Shown here one piece after another: positions 23,168-30,014 of a stretch of DNA of 30,014 nucleotides (position 1 is the stretch's first letter; each line of letters starts with the position of its first letter). The DNA comes from a virus. The notes below the pieces were generated by a model. That model worked only from the letters and a program-made list of their open reading frames with translations, did no database searches and had not been told where the DNA came from. A program made the position numbers and the translations under genes. Location: positions 1-30,014 of IMG/VR virus record IMGVR_UViG_3300045004_000053; one strand, 5' to 3'.

Positions 23168-23611
23168 ATGGCCGATATCCTGCCCTTCACCCCTGCCCCT
23201 CGGCCCGTCGCCCTGCAGCGACAGCCCGAAGTGGTCGCCAACCTCTTGCTGCTGCTGGAGGACGAACCCCTTTTCCCGCCCTCGGTCTGGTCCAGCCGCG
23301 ACGATCAGGGCCGGGCCTTCGTCGGCGTGCGCCACGCGGGCGTCACCCTGCGTCTCGACCCCGAAGACGCCTGCTTCGCCGCCCGCTGCCTGATCGCGGA
23401 ACAGGCCTTCCCCGCCTGTGTCGAAATCGCCTGTCGCCTCCGTGACGCCGCGAACGGCGCGAGCGCCGAGGTGGTTCGCCTTCATGCCGGCCTTCTGGCG
23501 CCGCCGGCTCCGATCCCGCCGCGACAGAACACCGGCGGGCGGACGATGCTGTTCCTGTCCGTCCTGGGCCTCTTCATCCTCGCCCTGTCCACCCTGGACC
23601 GTCTGCCGTGA
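23168..23611 (+). CDS. First early gene, hypothetical protein with C-terminal membrane anchor
   Basis: The 147-aa protein begins MADILPFTPAPRPVALQRQ. The central part (RAFVGVRHAGVTLRLDPEDA, then CFAARCLIAEQAFPACVEIACR) looks like a small alpha/beta domain, and the last 20 or so residues (MLFLSVLGLFILALSTLDRL) form a hydrophobic C-terminal anchor after a Pro-rich linker. It is the first gene behind the operator-controlled promoter and has a GGGAG ribosome site. No family is recognised; a soluble domain tethered to the membrane by its tail is what the sequence shows. Confidence 0.7.
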   Translation: MADILPFTPAPRPVALQRQPEVVANLLLLLEDEPLFPPSVWSSRDDQGRAFVGVRHAGVTLRLDPEDACFAARCLIAEQAFPACVEIACRLRDAANGASAEVVRLHAGLLAPPAPIPPRQNTGGRTMLFLSVLGLFILALSTLDRLP

Positions 23612-24039
23612 GCCGCGCCCCCGCCCGCACATTCGTCACCCGCGCCCAGGCAGAACAGGCCGCGCGCCAGGCCGAGCCGGCCTCTTCGTCCCTGGCGCCG
23701 GGCGCGCTGCGCCAAACCGCCGTCATGCTGTCGCCCTTGGCGCCCGGCTGCCACGGCCTCCCGCTGGATCATCACGACCGCTGGCGTTGGTTGGTCGATC
23801 GCACGCCCGCCGCCGCCCTGCGCATGGTTCTGCGACGTCTCCGCCGCACCGCCGACCAGGTCGCCCTGCGCCACACTCATGGTCTGGCGGGAACCGAGAT
23901 CCACGACGGCGCCAACGACCCGCCCGCCGGCTGCGAACGCCTGCTGGCCATCATCTTCGATGCGGCCCCGGACGCCCTGTTTGACGCCCAGTCCCAGATC
24001 AGGCGCGCCCTGACCCCATCCACCGCAGAGCCCGCCTGA
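23608..24039 (+). CDS. Early hypothetical protein (143 aa)
   Basis: Starts with GTG at 23608, overlapping the previous stop as GTGA. It has an Ala-rich helical N-terminus, a region with LDHHDRWRWLVDRTPAAAL, and an Arg-rich helix (MVLRRLRRTADQVALRHTHG). The HDRWRWLVD segment and the basic helices suggest nucleic-acid or protein binding, but I know no family. The stop shares a base with the next ATG (TGATG). Confidence 0.65.
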   Translation: MSRAPARTFVTRAQAEQAARQAEPASSSLAPGALRQTAVMLSPLAPGCHGLPLDHHDRWRWLVDRTPAAALRMVLRRLRRTADQVALRHTHGLAGTEIHDGANDPPAGCERLLAIIFDAAPDALFDAQSQIRRALTPSTAEPA

Positions 24040-24257
24040 TGGCCAGGAAGCCCGCCGCCGATCCGTTTCAGCGCTGGCGCCAGACCATCGACCGTGTCTG
24101 CCGTCAGGCCACCACGCCTCAGGGCCGCCGCATCGCGGCGCTGCACAGCCGCCACCTCGACGGACTGCCGTCGGACCACCCCTCCATCAAGGACGTCGCC
24201 CCGGACCTTCGCGCCGAATGGTCCGACCGTCTCCGCAAAGCCGCCAAGGGAGCCTAA
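24039..24257 (+). CDS. Early small basic protein (72 aa)
   Basis: It begins MARKPAADPFQRWRQTIDRV and is rich in Arg, Asp and Pro with predicted helices; the end is SDRLRKAAKGA. Translational coupling to the previous gene (TGATG) and a clean stop 4 bases before the next gene's start support it. Function unknown. Confidence 0.6.
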   Translation: MARKPAADPFQRWRQTIDRVCRQATTPQGRRIAALHSRHLDGLPSDHPSIKDVAPDLRAEWSDRLRKAAKGA

Positions 24258-24261
24258 GACC

Positions 24262-24705
24262 GTGAACCTGCGCCTCTACTACATCGAACAATGGACCGAC
24301 GAGGTCATGCCCTGCCAACCGACTCTGGAGGGCTGGGCCGCATGGCTTGCCGCGCCGGATGCAGAATATGAGCGGCCTGAACCCGCCGCCGACGGCGAGA
24401 CCTTCACGGCCTCTGTTATCGAGGTCCTGGGCGACGTCCGCGTGGAACGGAAAGACGGCGTGTGGGAAACCGTCGAGACCATCCCCGAAGGCACGGATTG
24501 CTTCTTCCTTCGCCATCACCAAGGCAGTGAGGGATGGAACGCCGAATATGCTGCAAACACCCTCGCCGACGCCACCGACGGGTTGGACGAGTTTGACGAC
24601 AGCCCGTGCTGGTTCGCCTGCACTCGCAGCGCCCCTGAAGTCCGGCTGACCTTCAGCTATGCCGAGGACGGCCCGCGCATGACCGTTGGGGACGTGGGCC
24701 AGTGA
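24262..24705 (+). CDS. Early acidic protein (147 aa), unknown
   Basis: GTG start at 24262 with GGGAG 9 bases upstream; begins [20 protein letters not shown]. Strongly acidic, with many Trp and Glu residues ([40 protein letters not shown]) and beta-like sequence. Such acidic composition is common among early phage proteins that bind host factors or mimic DNA, but that is only a possibility here. Ends in a GTGA overlap with the ParB-MucR gene. An upstream in-frame extension to 24094 would duplicate the neighbour's DNA and is rejected. Confidence 0.65.
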   Translation: MNLRLYYIEQWTDEVMPCQPTLEGWAAWLAAPDAEYERPEPAADGETFTASVIEVLGDVRVERKDGVWETVETIPEGTDCFFLRHHQGSEGWNAEYAANTLADATDGLDEFDDSPCWFACTRSAPEVRLTFSYAEDGPRMTVGDVGQ

Positions 24706-26879
24706 GCGGCCTCGAACTCAACCCCGTGGCGGTCGGCAACGCCGTCGTCCTGCGCGCCATCAACGCGGGCGGCTGGTCCAGCCGCGCCGAACTGGCCCAT
24801 GCGGTCGGCAAGGACCCCCGCAACCTTCCGCGTGACATCGGCGTCCTGGCCAAGGCCGGACTGATCGCCGACGCCGGCGGAACCGCCCTGACCCTGACCG
24901 ACGAAGGCCGCGCCCAGCTGGACGCCATCGCCCGTGCCGAGGGTCAGACCACGGGCGGCGACCTGCTGCCCGACGAACGCCTGGTCGTCCACGCCCAGCT
25001 GCGGCCCGACCCGGACAATCCGCGCAAGGACTTCGACAGCGATGAGGCCCAGGAAAAGCTGGACGAACTGCGCGTCAGCATCGTCCAGGACGGTCTGTTG
25101 CAGAACCTGGTCTGCCGCACCGATCCGGAAGGGATCGCCGACTACATCGTCACGGCCGGGAACCGCCGCTGGCATGCGATCCAGCAGGCCATCTTCGACG
25201 CCGACTGGCCCGAGGACCGCCCGATCCGGATCAAGCTGCGCGAGGGCGACGCCCAATCCTCCCTGCTGACCGCCATCGTCGAGAACAAGCAGCGCGCCGA
25301 CATGACCGAGATCGAGGAGGCCGAGGCCTTCGGCGACCTGGTCAACGTCCACGGCATGAAGACCATCGACATCGCAGGCAAGACCGGCCTGTCGCAGAAG
25401 GTCATCCAGAACCGTCTGAAGCTGCTGCGCCTGTCGGACGAAGACAAACAGCGGATGCGCCTGCCCGAGGATCACCCCGACCACCTGGGCTACAAGGCCG
25501 CCCTGCGTCAGCTGACGGTGACGCGAGAGCCCGAACCCACCCTGTCGCAACAGATCGCCGAACACGGGACCGCGACCCTCGCGACCGGCGAACCCGGTTC
25601 GCCCGATCCGTCGCCGACGCCGAGCCCCGCCGCCTCCCTGGGTCGCTCGCTGACCGACGTCGAGGCCCTGATCCTGGCCGAGGTCGCGGACAAGGCCGAG
25701 CGCCAGCCCGACGACCTTCATCCCGGCTACACCGCCGCCCTGCCCCAGGCGATGAAATCGGGCGTACCCCACCTGATCGCGCGCGGCCTGCTGGGCACCC
25801 GGCAAAAGGGCATGACCCTGCTGATCCGTCCGCTGCTGCACACTTCGGGCCTGAAGCAATGGCTTGAGGCCATCGGCTTCTATGACGCCGGCCGCGACAC
25901 GGTTCTGTTTGAACTGGCGGCCCGCGTTCAGGGTGCCGAAAACACCGCCGACCGGCAGTCGTGCGGAATCCGCTACGCCACCGCATGGCTGAACCTTGAG
26001 GGCGATCCTCGCAATGAAGCCGCGACATCTGCTTCAGCGCCAGACGACATCGCACTTCGAACCTTCAAACCCGACCCCAGCCTGACGCAAGCCGACATCG
26101 ACGAAGCCTATGAGGCGACCGAACGCGCCGTCCGCAGTCTCCATGAGCCTGAACAGCCCGAACTGATCGAGGCGACAGAGGAAGAGAAGGCCGCCCGCCG
26201 CCGCGCAGAACGGATGGCGGCCGAGGCGGCGTCCGACGAAGCCGCGCTCGCCACCTTTGTCGGGTGGATGCGGGACAAGCTGGCGGCGAAGCGTGCTGAA
26301 GGCGCTCACGGCTGGCGTAACCCCGAGGCCTGCGCGGTCCAGGACATCGCTGACCAGCTGGTCGGGCACGTCGCCAAGGGCGATCCGGTGGACATCGCGA
26401 TCCTCGCAATGATGCTGGGGATCAAGGCGGGAGCCATGGGCGCTCCAGGCCACCTGCGAACCATGCCGACGCCGCGTATGGAGCGGCTGATGATAGAGGC
26501 CCGCGCCGCCCGCTACGTCAGCGCCGAAGGCCCCGCAGAACCCGATCCCGTCGAGGACTTTGTCCAGGAAGAGCTGGACGACGAAGAAGCCGACGCGGGC
26601 GGCGTTTGGACCGAGGCCGCGCGAGCCTTCGACGGCAAGCGCGAACGCGGCGGACCGGCCGTCCCCATCCGCAAGAGCATCACGCCCGACTTCATCGTCT
26701 GTTTGGAGGATGGTCGGAAGTTCAAGTCGCTCAAGCGGCATCTGCGCACCCGGTACGACCTGTCGCCCGAGGAGTACCGCGCCAAGTGGGGGCTCCCGTC
26801 TGACTACCCGATGGTGGCGCCGAACTACGCCAAGGCTCGCGCCGACCTCGCCCGTCAGATGGGGTTGCGCGACGCATGA
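24702..26879 (+). CDS. Winged helix - ParB - MucR fusion protein (725 aa)
   Basis: One uninterrupted frame from a GTG overlapping the previous stop. Residues 1-80 form a MarR-like winged helix ([20 protein letters not shown]). Residues 90-250 are a ParB/Spo0J domain: [28 protein letters not shown] (GxRR), [14 protein letters not shown], and the [23 protein letters not shown]. Residues 315-440 are helical and unknown. Residues 523-575 carry [15 protein letters not shown]...[17 protein letters not shown], a motif seen in several phage proteins. Residues 656-722 are a Ros/MucR domain ([37 protein letters not shown]). The zinc ligands are altered: Cys-Asp-His-Arg instead of Cys-Cys-His-His. It is probably a DNA-binding regulator or partition-like factor. 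A palindrome copy lies at 25588-25602. Confidence 0.9.
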   Translation: MSGLELNPVAVGNAVVLRAINAGGWSSRAELAHAVGKDPRNLPRDIGVLAKAGLIADAGGTALTLTDEGRAQLDAIARAEGQTTGGDLLPDERLVVHAQLRPDPDNPRKDFDSDEAQEKLDELRVSIVQDGLLQNLVCRTDPEGIADYIVTAGNRRWHAIQQAIFDADWPEDRPIRIKLREGDAQSSLLTAIVENKQRADMTEIEEAEAFGDLVNVHGMKTIDIAGKTGLSQKVIQNRLKLLRLSDEDKQRMRLPEDHPDHLGYKAALRQLTVTREPEPTLSQQIAEHGTATLATGEPGSPDPSPTPSPAASLGRSLTDVEALILAEVADKAERQPDDLHPGYTAALPQAMKSGVPHLIARGLLGTRQKGMTLLIRPLLHTSGLKQWLEAIGFYDAGRDTVLFELAARVQGAENTADRQSCGIRYATAWLNLEGDPRNEAATSASAPDDIALRTFKPDPSLTQADIDEAYEATERAVRSLHEPEQPELIEATEEEKAARRRAERMAAEAASDEAALATFVGWMRDKLAAKRAEGAHGWRNPEACAVQDIADQLVGHVAKGDPVDIAILAMMLGIKAGAMGAPGHLRTMPTPRMERLMIEARAARYVSAEGPAEPDPVEDFVQEELDDEEADAGGVWTEAARAFDGKRERGGPAVPIRKSITPDFIVCLEDGRKFKSLKRHLRTRYDLSPEEYRAKWGLPSDYPMVAPNYAKARADLARQMGLRDA
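25588..25602. repeat. Interspersed palindrome copy 7 (exact)
   Basis: GCGAACCCGGTTCGC inside the ParB-MucR gene, in the linker after the ParB domain. Here the reading frame differs (Gly-Glu-Pro-Gly-Ser), so the DNA sequence, not the peptide, is what is shared. Confidence 0.8.
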
Positions 26880-27292
26880 CCCCCGCCGCCCTGCAAACCC
26901 CCTTCGGCCGCACCGCCACGCCCCTGCGGCTCCAACGGTCCGCACCCAACCTCGCCGCCACCCTGACCCATGGAAGGAGACCGCCTTTGCCGTCCGCCCG
27001 CTACGTCCTGCTGCCCAAACTGGACAATGTCACCAAGCCCAAGGCCTTCCCCACCTTGGCGGCCCTCGCCGCCTGTATCGAACGCGCACGCGGGACCCAG
27101 GCCCTTCACCTGGTCGAGGTCGAAGATCTGGAGTTCCGCGACGTCTCTGGCCTTCATCGCGGCGTCCAGGTCTGGACCCTCGATCTCGCCAACGAGAAAG
27201 ACCGTCTGATCGGCTACGCATGGCTGAACGGACGGGGGCGCGAGGCGCTTGAACCGGCCCTGCGTCAGGCCTGCATCCAGGCGGCGGCGTGA
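26876..27292 (+). CDS. Hypothetical protein after ParB-MucR; start uncertain
   Basis: The frame begins at ATG 26876 (ATGA overlap with the previous stop), giving 138 aa. However, GGAAGGAG lies just before a TTG at 26987, which would give a 101-aa protein starting [15 protein letters not shown]. The first 37 residues of the long form are Arg/Thr/Pro-rich and low in structure, so the TTG may be the main start. The body contains [20 protein letters not shown] and [20 protein letters not shown], an alpha/beta pattern. No family recognised. Confidence 0.65.
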   Translation: MTPAALQTPFGRTATPLRLQRSAPNLAATLTHGRRPPLPSARYVLLPKLDNVTKPKAFPTLAALAACIERARGTQALHLVEVEDLEFRDVSGLHRGVQVWTLDLANEKDRLIGYAWLNGRGREALEPALRQACIQAAA

Positions 27293-27906
27293 TGACCCGG
27301 ACCTTCACCACCCTCCGTGCCGCCAACGCCGCCCGTCAGGCCGAGTGGGACCCGGACGACCGGATCACCCTCGCCTATCGCGGCAATGAAATGGGCGGCG
27401 AGTGCGGCGAGGCGCAGAACGTCATCAAGAAGCTGGAGCGTGAACGCCTCGGCATCCGGGGCTCGCGGGCCACGGTCCAAGACTTGGCCGACGAGCTGGC
27501 CGATGTCGTCATCTGCGCCGACCTGATCGCCATGGCCGAAGGCATCGACCTCGACCAGGCCATCGCACGCAAGTTCAACCTGACGTCGGAAAAGCAGGGG
27601 CTGGAGACGCGGCTTTCGCTTTTATTTGCAGAGGAGAACCTAAAACAGAATCCGGACGACCTGGACGAACCCCTGCGCTGGTTCTTGCTCATGATCGAAG
27701 CGGCAGGCGGTGAGATCAATAGCAGCGAATACCCGCACAATCCGATCAACGTCTTCTGCGACGACCGAGGCGACGGGACCGACACGTTCAATCTGTCGGA
27801 AGATCGCGGCTACACTCACACCACGCATGACAGCGATTTCGACATCAGCACCACACGGCTGACCAACAAGGGGCAAGAAGTCGTTGCCGTCTTGAAGGCG
27901 GCCTGA
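27292..27906 (+). CDS. MazG-like NTP pyrophosphohydrolase with C-terminal extension
   Basis: The 204-aa protein has a MazG-like helical domain in the first 105 or so residues: metal-binding EMGGECGEAQNVIKKLE and DLADELADVVICADLIAMA, ending with the typical ARKFN segment. These enzymes hydrolyse nucleotides; a phage version may adjust dNTP pools or (p)ppGpp. Residues about 110-204 are an extension not usual for the family, with SEYPHNPINVFCDDRGDGTD and a C-terminal RLTNKGQEVVAVLKA. The DNA for the extension (about 27615-27850) is visibly lower in GC than its surroundings, suggesting later acquisition. Start at 27292 (or GTG 27289). Confidence 0.85.
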   Translation: MTRTFTTLRAANAARQAEWDPDDRITLAYRGNEMGGECGEAQNVIKKLERERLGIRGSRATVQDLADELADVVICADLIAMAEGIDLDQAIARKFNLTSEKQGLETRLSLLFAEENLKQNPDDLDEPLRWFLLMIEAAGGEINSSEYPHNPINVFCDDRGDGTDTFNLSEDRGYTHTTHDSDFDISTTRLTNKGQEVVAVLKAA

Positions 27907-27917
27907 GGAGATAGGTG

Positions 27918-28118
27918 ATGGCGATCCAGCCCGAAGCCGCCGACCTCGACCAGGTCATTCTCCGGAAACTCGACAAGGGCCGCGCCACCGCATGGGCGAT
28001 GGGCGCGTCCGGCTCTCCGAAAGACCCGATCAAGCGCCGCCTCCGATCGCTGAAGCGTCGCGGCCTGGTTCGCTGCGACGGTGCGATCTGGAGCCGTATA
28101 CAGGAGCAATCCGCATGA
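27918..28118 (+). CDS. Small winged-helix-like protein (66 aa)
   Basis: GAGGAG precedes the ATG at 27918 by 7 bases. The sequence MAIQPEAADLDQVILRKLDK, then DPIKRRLRSLKRRGLVRCDG, looks like the second half of a winged helix (recognition helix then wing). It may be a small DNA-binding regulator of the integration genes that follow. The stop overlaps the next ATG as ATGA. Confidence 0.65.
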   Translation: MAIQPEAADLDQVILRKLDKGRATAWAMGASGSPKDPIKRRLRSLKRRGLVRCDGAIWSRIQEQSA

Positions 28119-28366
28119 GCGCCCCCCTCGCCCCGCAGGGCCGCCGCGCCCGCATCCTCGCCGCCGCCGCGCGCGAACCCCGCACCCTCAGCGACATCTG
28201 CCGTCGCGTGACGCCCAAGGTCGCCCTGACGCGCCAGGACAAGAGCCTGACCCGCCTCAAGGTCACGTCGGCCCTGCGCACCCTGAAGGCGGACGGCTTG
28301 ATCGTCCGCACCCCCGACGGCTGGCGCGCCACGCCCGCCGGTCGTCAGGCCGTGGGGATCGACTGA
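28115..28366 (+). CDS. Small winged-helix protein (83 aa)
   Basis: AGGAG precedes the ATG at 28115. The order of elements is typical of a winged helix: RILAAAAREPRTLSDICRRV, then LTRLKVTSALRTLKADGLIV (recognition helix region), then RTPDGWRATPAGRQAV (wing). It resembles the previous small protein in its second half, so the pair may have arisen by duplication. Probably a DNA-binding regulator; target unknown. Confidence 0.7.
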   Translation: MSAPLAPQGRRARILAAAAREPRTLSDICRRVTPKVALTRQDKSLTRLKVTSALRTLKADGLIVRTPDGWRATPAGRQAVGID

Positions 28367-28369
28367 CCT

Positions 28370-28738
28370 ATGACGAACCCGGTTCGCGACATCGGCCGGC
28401 CGGCGGACCTCTTGCCGTCGGTTCTGACCTTCGCCCAGGCCTGCCGGGAACTCCAGGTCGGCGAGCATGTCTTGCGCGGCCTGCTGTCCAGTGGTTCTTT
28501 GCGTGGGGGCAAGGTCGGCGGCACGTGGCGTATCCGCCGCGATGACTTCAACGCCTATCTGGAGGCCGTGACATGCCCGTCTATAAGCGCGGCGACATCT
28601 GGTGGTACGACTTCACCGTCAAGGGCGAGCGCTTCCGGGGCTCCACGGGCGCGCGGACGAAAGAGGTCGCCATCAAGCTCGAACGCCGCGAATACGACGC
28701 CGCGCTCCTGGGAAATCTACATAAACCCCTCACGCTAG
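28370..28738 (+). CDS. Excisionase-like helix-turn-helix protein
   Basis: Residues 1-68 form a MerR-like excisionase domain: LTFAQACRELQVGEHVLRGL, then GSLRGGKVGGTWRIRRDDFN and AYLEAV. Such proteins bind next to att and steer integrase to excision. The reading frame does not stop before the integrase start but continues to 28738, so the last 55 or so residues (Ser/Arg/Ala-rich) overlap the integrase N-terminal coding region by 166 bases. This tail could be real or the sign of an indel near 28570, where one neighbouring frame has an immediate TGA. The N-terminal codons hold a palindrome copy (28373-28387). Confidence 0.75.
   Translation: MTNPVRDIGRPADLLPSVLTFAQACRELQVGEHVLRGLLSSGSLRGGKVGGTWRIRRDDFNAYLEAVTCPSISAATSGGTTSPSRASASGAPRARGRKRSPSSSNAANTTPRSWEIYINPSR
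28373..28387. repeat. Interspersed palindrome copy 8 (one mismatch)
   Basis: ACGAACCCGGTTCGC over codons 2-6 of the excisionase-like gene (Thr-Asn-Pro-Val-Arg), the same place in the gene as copy 6. It is the last copy before the att site. Confidence 0.7.
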
Positions 28739-29712
28739 AGGAGGCGGCGGACCTCTGGTTCACCGCCCGCAAGGCCGGGCGCAAGGACGCCGTCACCACG
28801 GCCCGCCGCATCAAGATCATGCTGCGTCACATCCCCGGCGCCACGCCCCTGGCGGACATCGGCGCGCGAACGATCACCGAGGCCATGAACGCCCGGCGCT
28901 TCGAGCCCATCCGGCGCGGCAAGAACGCCAAGGACACGGGCAAGCTGCCCACCAACAGCACCATCAACCGCGACCTGATCGACAGCACCCTGCGCCCGAT
29001 CATGCGCTACGCCGCCCGCAATCTGGAGGCCAAGGTCAAGGACATCCCCTGGTCCGACCTGCGCCTGGCCGAACCGCGCCCGGTCGTCATCTGGTTCACA
29101 GACGACCAGATCGCCGCCTGGGCCGAACACATGCCCCATTGGCACCGGCCCATCCTGCGTTTCATGCTGCGCTACGGCGTGCGGCTGAAGGAAGCCTTCT
29201 TCAACTTCGACGAAGCGGTCCACGACGGGCCGGGCGGCATGGACATCTACACCCGCGACCGCAAGAACGGCCCCCACGTCGTCGCCCTTCTGGACGAGGA
29301 CGCCAGGGAAATGCGCGCCCGCATCGGACGCGCCCGCGCCTTCAACGTCGGCCGACCGCCAGAGCAACGTCTGACCACGCCTTGGTTCCGCGAGATGAAG
29401 GACGGCAGCCTGCGCCCGATCCAGTGGCGCGGATTCCAGTCGGCCTCGGACCTCGCCCTCGATCGCGCCAAGATCGACGCCCGCCCGGCCCACGACGCCC
29501 GCCACCACGCGGCCACCATGCTGCTGCGCCTCAGCAAGGGTGATCTGGCCAGCGTCAAGGAACTGCTGGGGCATGAGGCGATCCAATCGACCATGCGCTA
29601 CGCCCACACCTCGCGCGACGATCTGCGCGCGGCGCTACGTCACGCATACGCCACACCGGCCACGCCTGACGCCGAAAACCCTAACGATAACAATACGAAA
29701 AAGACCGCATAG
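28573..29712 (+). CDS. int: Tyrosine recombinase integrase
   Basis: The 379-aa integrase starts at 28573 with GGAGG 7 bases upstream. The N-terminus MPVYKRGDIWWYDFTVKGER is the arm-binding-like beta region; a SAM-like core-binding helical domain spans about 50-160; the catalytic domain follows. Active-site residues are all visible: Arg204 (YGVRLKE), Lys231 (RDRKNGP), His307 and Arg310 (HDARHH), His334 (LLGHEAIQ) and nucleophile Tyr343 (TMRYAHTSRDD). The gene ends 7 bases before the tRNA-Leu att core, the usual place for an integrase that targets tRNA genes. Confidence 0.96.
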   Translation: MPVYKRGDIWWYDFTVKGERFRGSTGARTKEVAIKLERREYDAALLGNLHKPLTLEEAADLWFTARKAGRKDAVTTARRIKIMLRHIPGATPLADIGARTITEAMNARRFEPIRRGKNAKDTGKLPTNSTINRDLIDSTLRPIMRYAARNLEAKVKDIPWSDLRLAEPRPVVIWFTDDQIAAWAEHMPHWHRPILRFMLRYGVRLKEAFFNFDEAVHDGPGGMDIYTRDRKNGPHVVALLDEDAREMRARIGRARAFNVGRPPEQRLTTPWFREMKDGSLRPIQWRGFQSASDLALDRAKIDARPAHDARHHAATMLLRLSKGDLASVKELLGHEAIQSTMRYAHTSRDDLRAALRHAYATPATPDAENPNDNNTKKTA

Positions 29713-29718
29713 ACCGGC

Positions 29719-29771
29719 CTCAAAATCCAGTTCCGAGAGGAGTGTCGGTTCGAGCCCGACCACCCGCACCA
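29719..29771 (+). other. Attachment site: 3' part of tRNA-Leu(CAA)
   Basis: From CTCAAAA (anticodon loop, CAA at 29721-29723) through the 3' anticodon strand TCCAG, a class II variable arm (TCC-GAGA-GGA), the T arm GTCGG-TTCGAGC-CCGAC and the acceptor strand CACCCGC to ACCA. Bases upstream (GACCGGC) cannot pair with TCCAG, so the 5' half is absent and this is not a working tRNA. The identity core therefore begins at or near the anticodon loop. The intact tRNA-Leu, expected to start GCGGGTG, should lie at the other prophage end. Confidence 0.88.
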
Positions 29772-29817
29772 AAGATCAGATCCGGCGGACGCCGCCGCAG
29801 CCGCGCCCGCCGTCTCT

Positions 29818-30012
29818 TCAGTCTTCGATCGGGGTCGTCCGACCTGCGCCCGCCCCTGCGCCCAGGTCCGCGCCGGTCACGGGGTCGGACTCGGGGTCCG
29901 ACATGGTCCGGCTCATGAAGGCTTCCACCGCCTTGCCCGCCTTGGCGTCCATCTCGACCGTGGCGTGGCCGTCGCCGCCGTCCACCGCCATCTGCATCTC
30001 GCGATCGGACAC
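29818..30012 (-). CDS. C-terminal part of a host gene at the window edge
   Basis: An open frame of 64 codons runs leftward and ends in TGRTTPIED-like sequence at 29818. It contains MDAKAGKAVEAFMSRTMSDP and is rich in Asp, Gly and Met, probably surface-exposed or disordered. The GTG at 30012 may be internal, with the real start beyond the window. It lies outside the att core, so it belongs to the host chromosome. No function can be given. Confidence 0.45.
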   Translation of the reverse strand: MSDREMQMAVDGGDGHATVEMDAKAGKAVEAFMSRTMSDPESDPVTGADLGAGAGAGRTTPIED

Positions 30013-30014
30013 CA

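Noticed and set aside
24657-25859. Minus-strand frame of 400 codons opposite the ParB-MucR gene
   Set aside because: It lies across clear ParB motifs on the other strand, is Gln/Gly/Val-rich and has no ribosome site. Treated as a shadow.
791-28387. Interspersed palindrome as SOS (LexA) boxes
   Set aside because: The alphaproteobacterial SOS box is a direct repeat GTTC-N7-GTTC near promoters; these sites are inverted repeats inside genes.
29719-29771. A functional tRNA-Leu gene
   Set aside because: The acceptor 5' strand, D arm and 5' anticodon strand are missing; only the 3' portion is present.
1-29771. Gene transfer agent cluster instead of a phage
   Set aside because: Tail genes resemble GTA genes, but an integrase, att site, repressor, replication genes and HNH/TerS packaging genes show a temperate phage.
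1-30014. CRISPR array, insertion sequence or rRNA
   Set aside because: No regular repeat-spacer array, transposase or rRNA-like sequence was seen on either strand.

Overview
The window is the right-hand ~29.8 kb of an integrated temperate siphophage genome, followed by about 240 bp of host chromosome. The host is inferred to be an alphaproteobacterium, possibly Caulobacterales or Brevundimonas-like. The reasons are high GC, a Ros/MucR domain in a phage protein, GTA-like tail genes and the style of the small phage genes; no host marker gene proves this. The right boundary is clear. A tyrosine integrase ends at 29712, and 7 bp later comes the 3' portion of a class II tRNA-Leu(CAA), from the anticodon loop to CCA (29719-29771). 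This is an attachment site. The left end of the prophage (tail tip, lysis, other att) lies outside the window.

Layout. (1) 1-6198, minus strand: tail and head-tail joining genes. In transcription order these are a small head protein, gp6-like connector, a small protein, head closure, HK97 gp10-like, DUF3168 terminator, major tail protein, tail assembly chaperone pair (apparent -1 frameshift), 850-aa tape measure, a tail protein and the start of another. (2) 6310-12480, minus: HNH, TerS, TerL, portal, ClpP-like prohead protease and HK97-fold capsid, a packaging/head cassette typical of cos phages. (3) 12580-21724, minus: Cro-like regulator, two small genes, an m5C methyltransferase, an amino-methyltransferase, prim-pol, a small gene, SF3 primase-helicase and a 327-aa unknown protein. 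A gene-free iteron cluster (13606-13837) in this block may be the replication origin. (4) 21725-23167: immunity region with a divergent S24-type CI-like repressor, a small membrane protein and four related operator-like sites. One site sits between the -35 and -10 of a rightward promoter. (5) 23168-29712, plus: an early operon of small unknown genes, a 725-aa winged-helix/ParB/MucR fusion, a MazG-like protein, two small winged-helix-like proteins, a putative excisionase and the integrase.

How the parts appear to work together: the repressor would hold the lysogen by binding around 21790 and 22947-23018. Release would let the leftward transcript (Cro, methylases, replication, packaging, morphogenesis) and the rightward transcript (early proteins, ParB-MucR, Xis/Int) run. 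Most neighbouring genes overlap by 1-4 bases (ATGA, GTGA or TGATG), so translation is probably coupled along both transcripts.

The most unusual signals are three. A 15-bp palindrome, GCGAACCNGGTTCGC, recurs eight times at 2.8-4.9 kb intervals inside unrelated genes. A single protein joins a winged helix, ParB, a KGDPVD-motif segment and a MucR domain. The immunity region carries a derivable operator consensus. A perfect 52-bp palindrome follows the capsid gene, and the cytosine methyltransferase contains about six degenerate tandem repeats.
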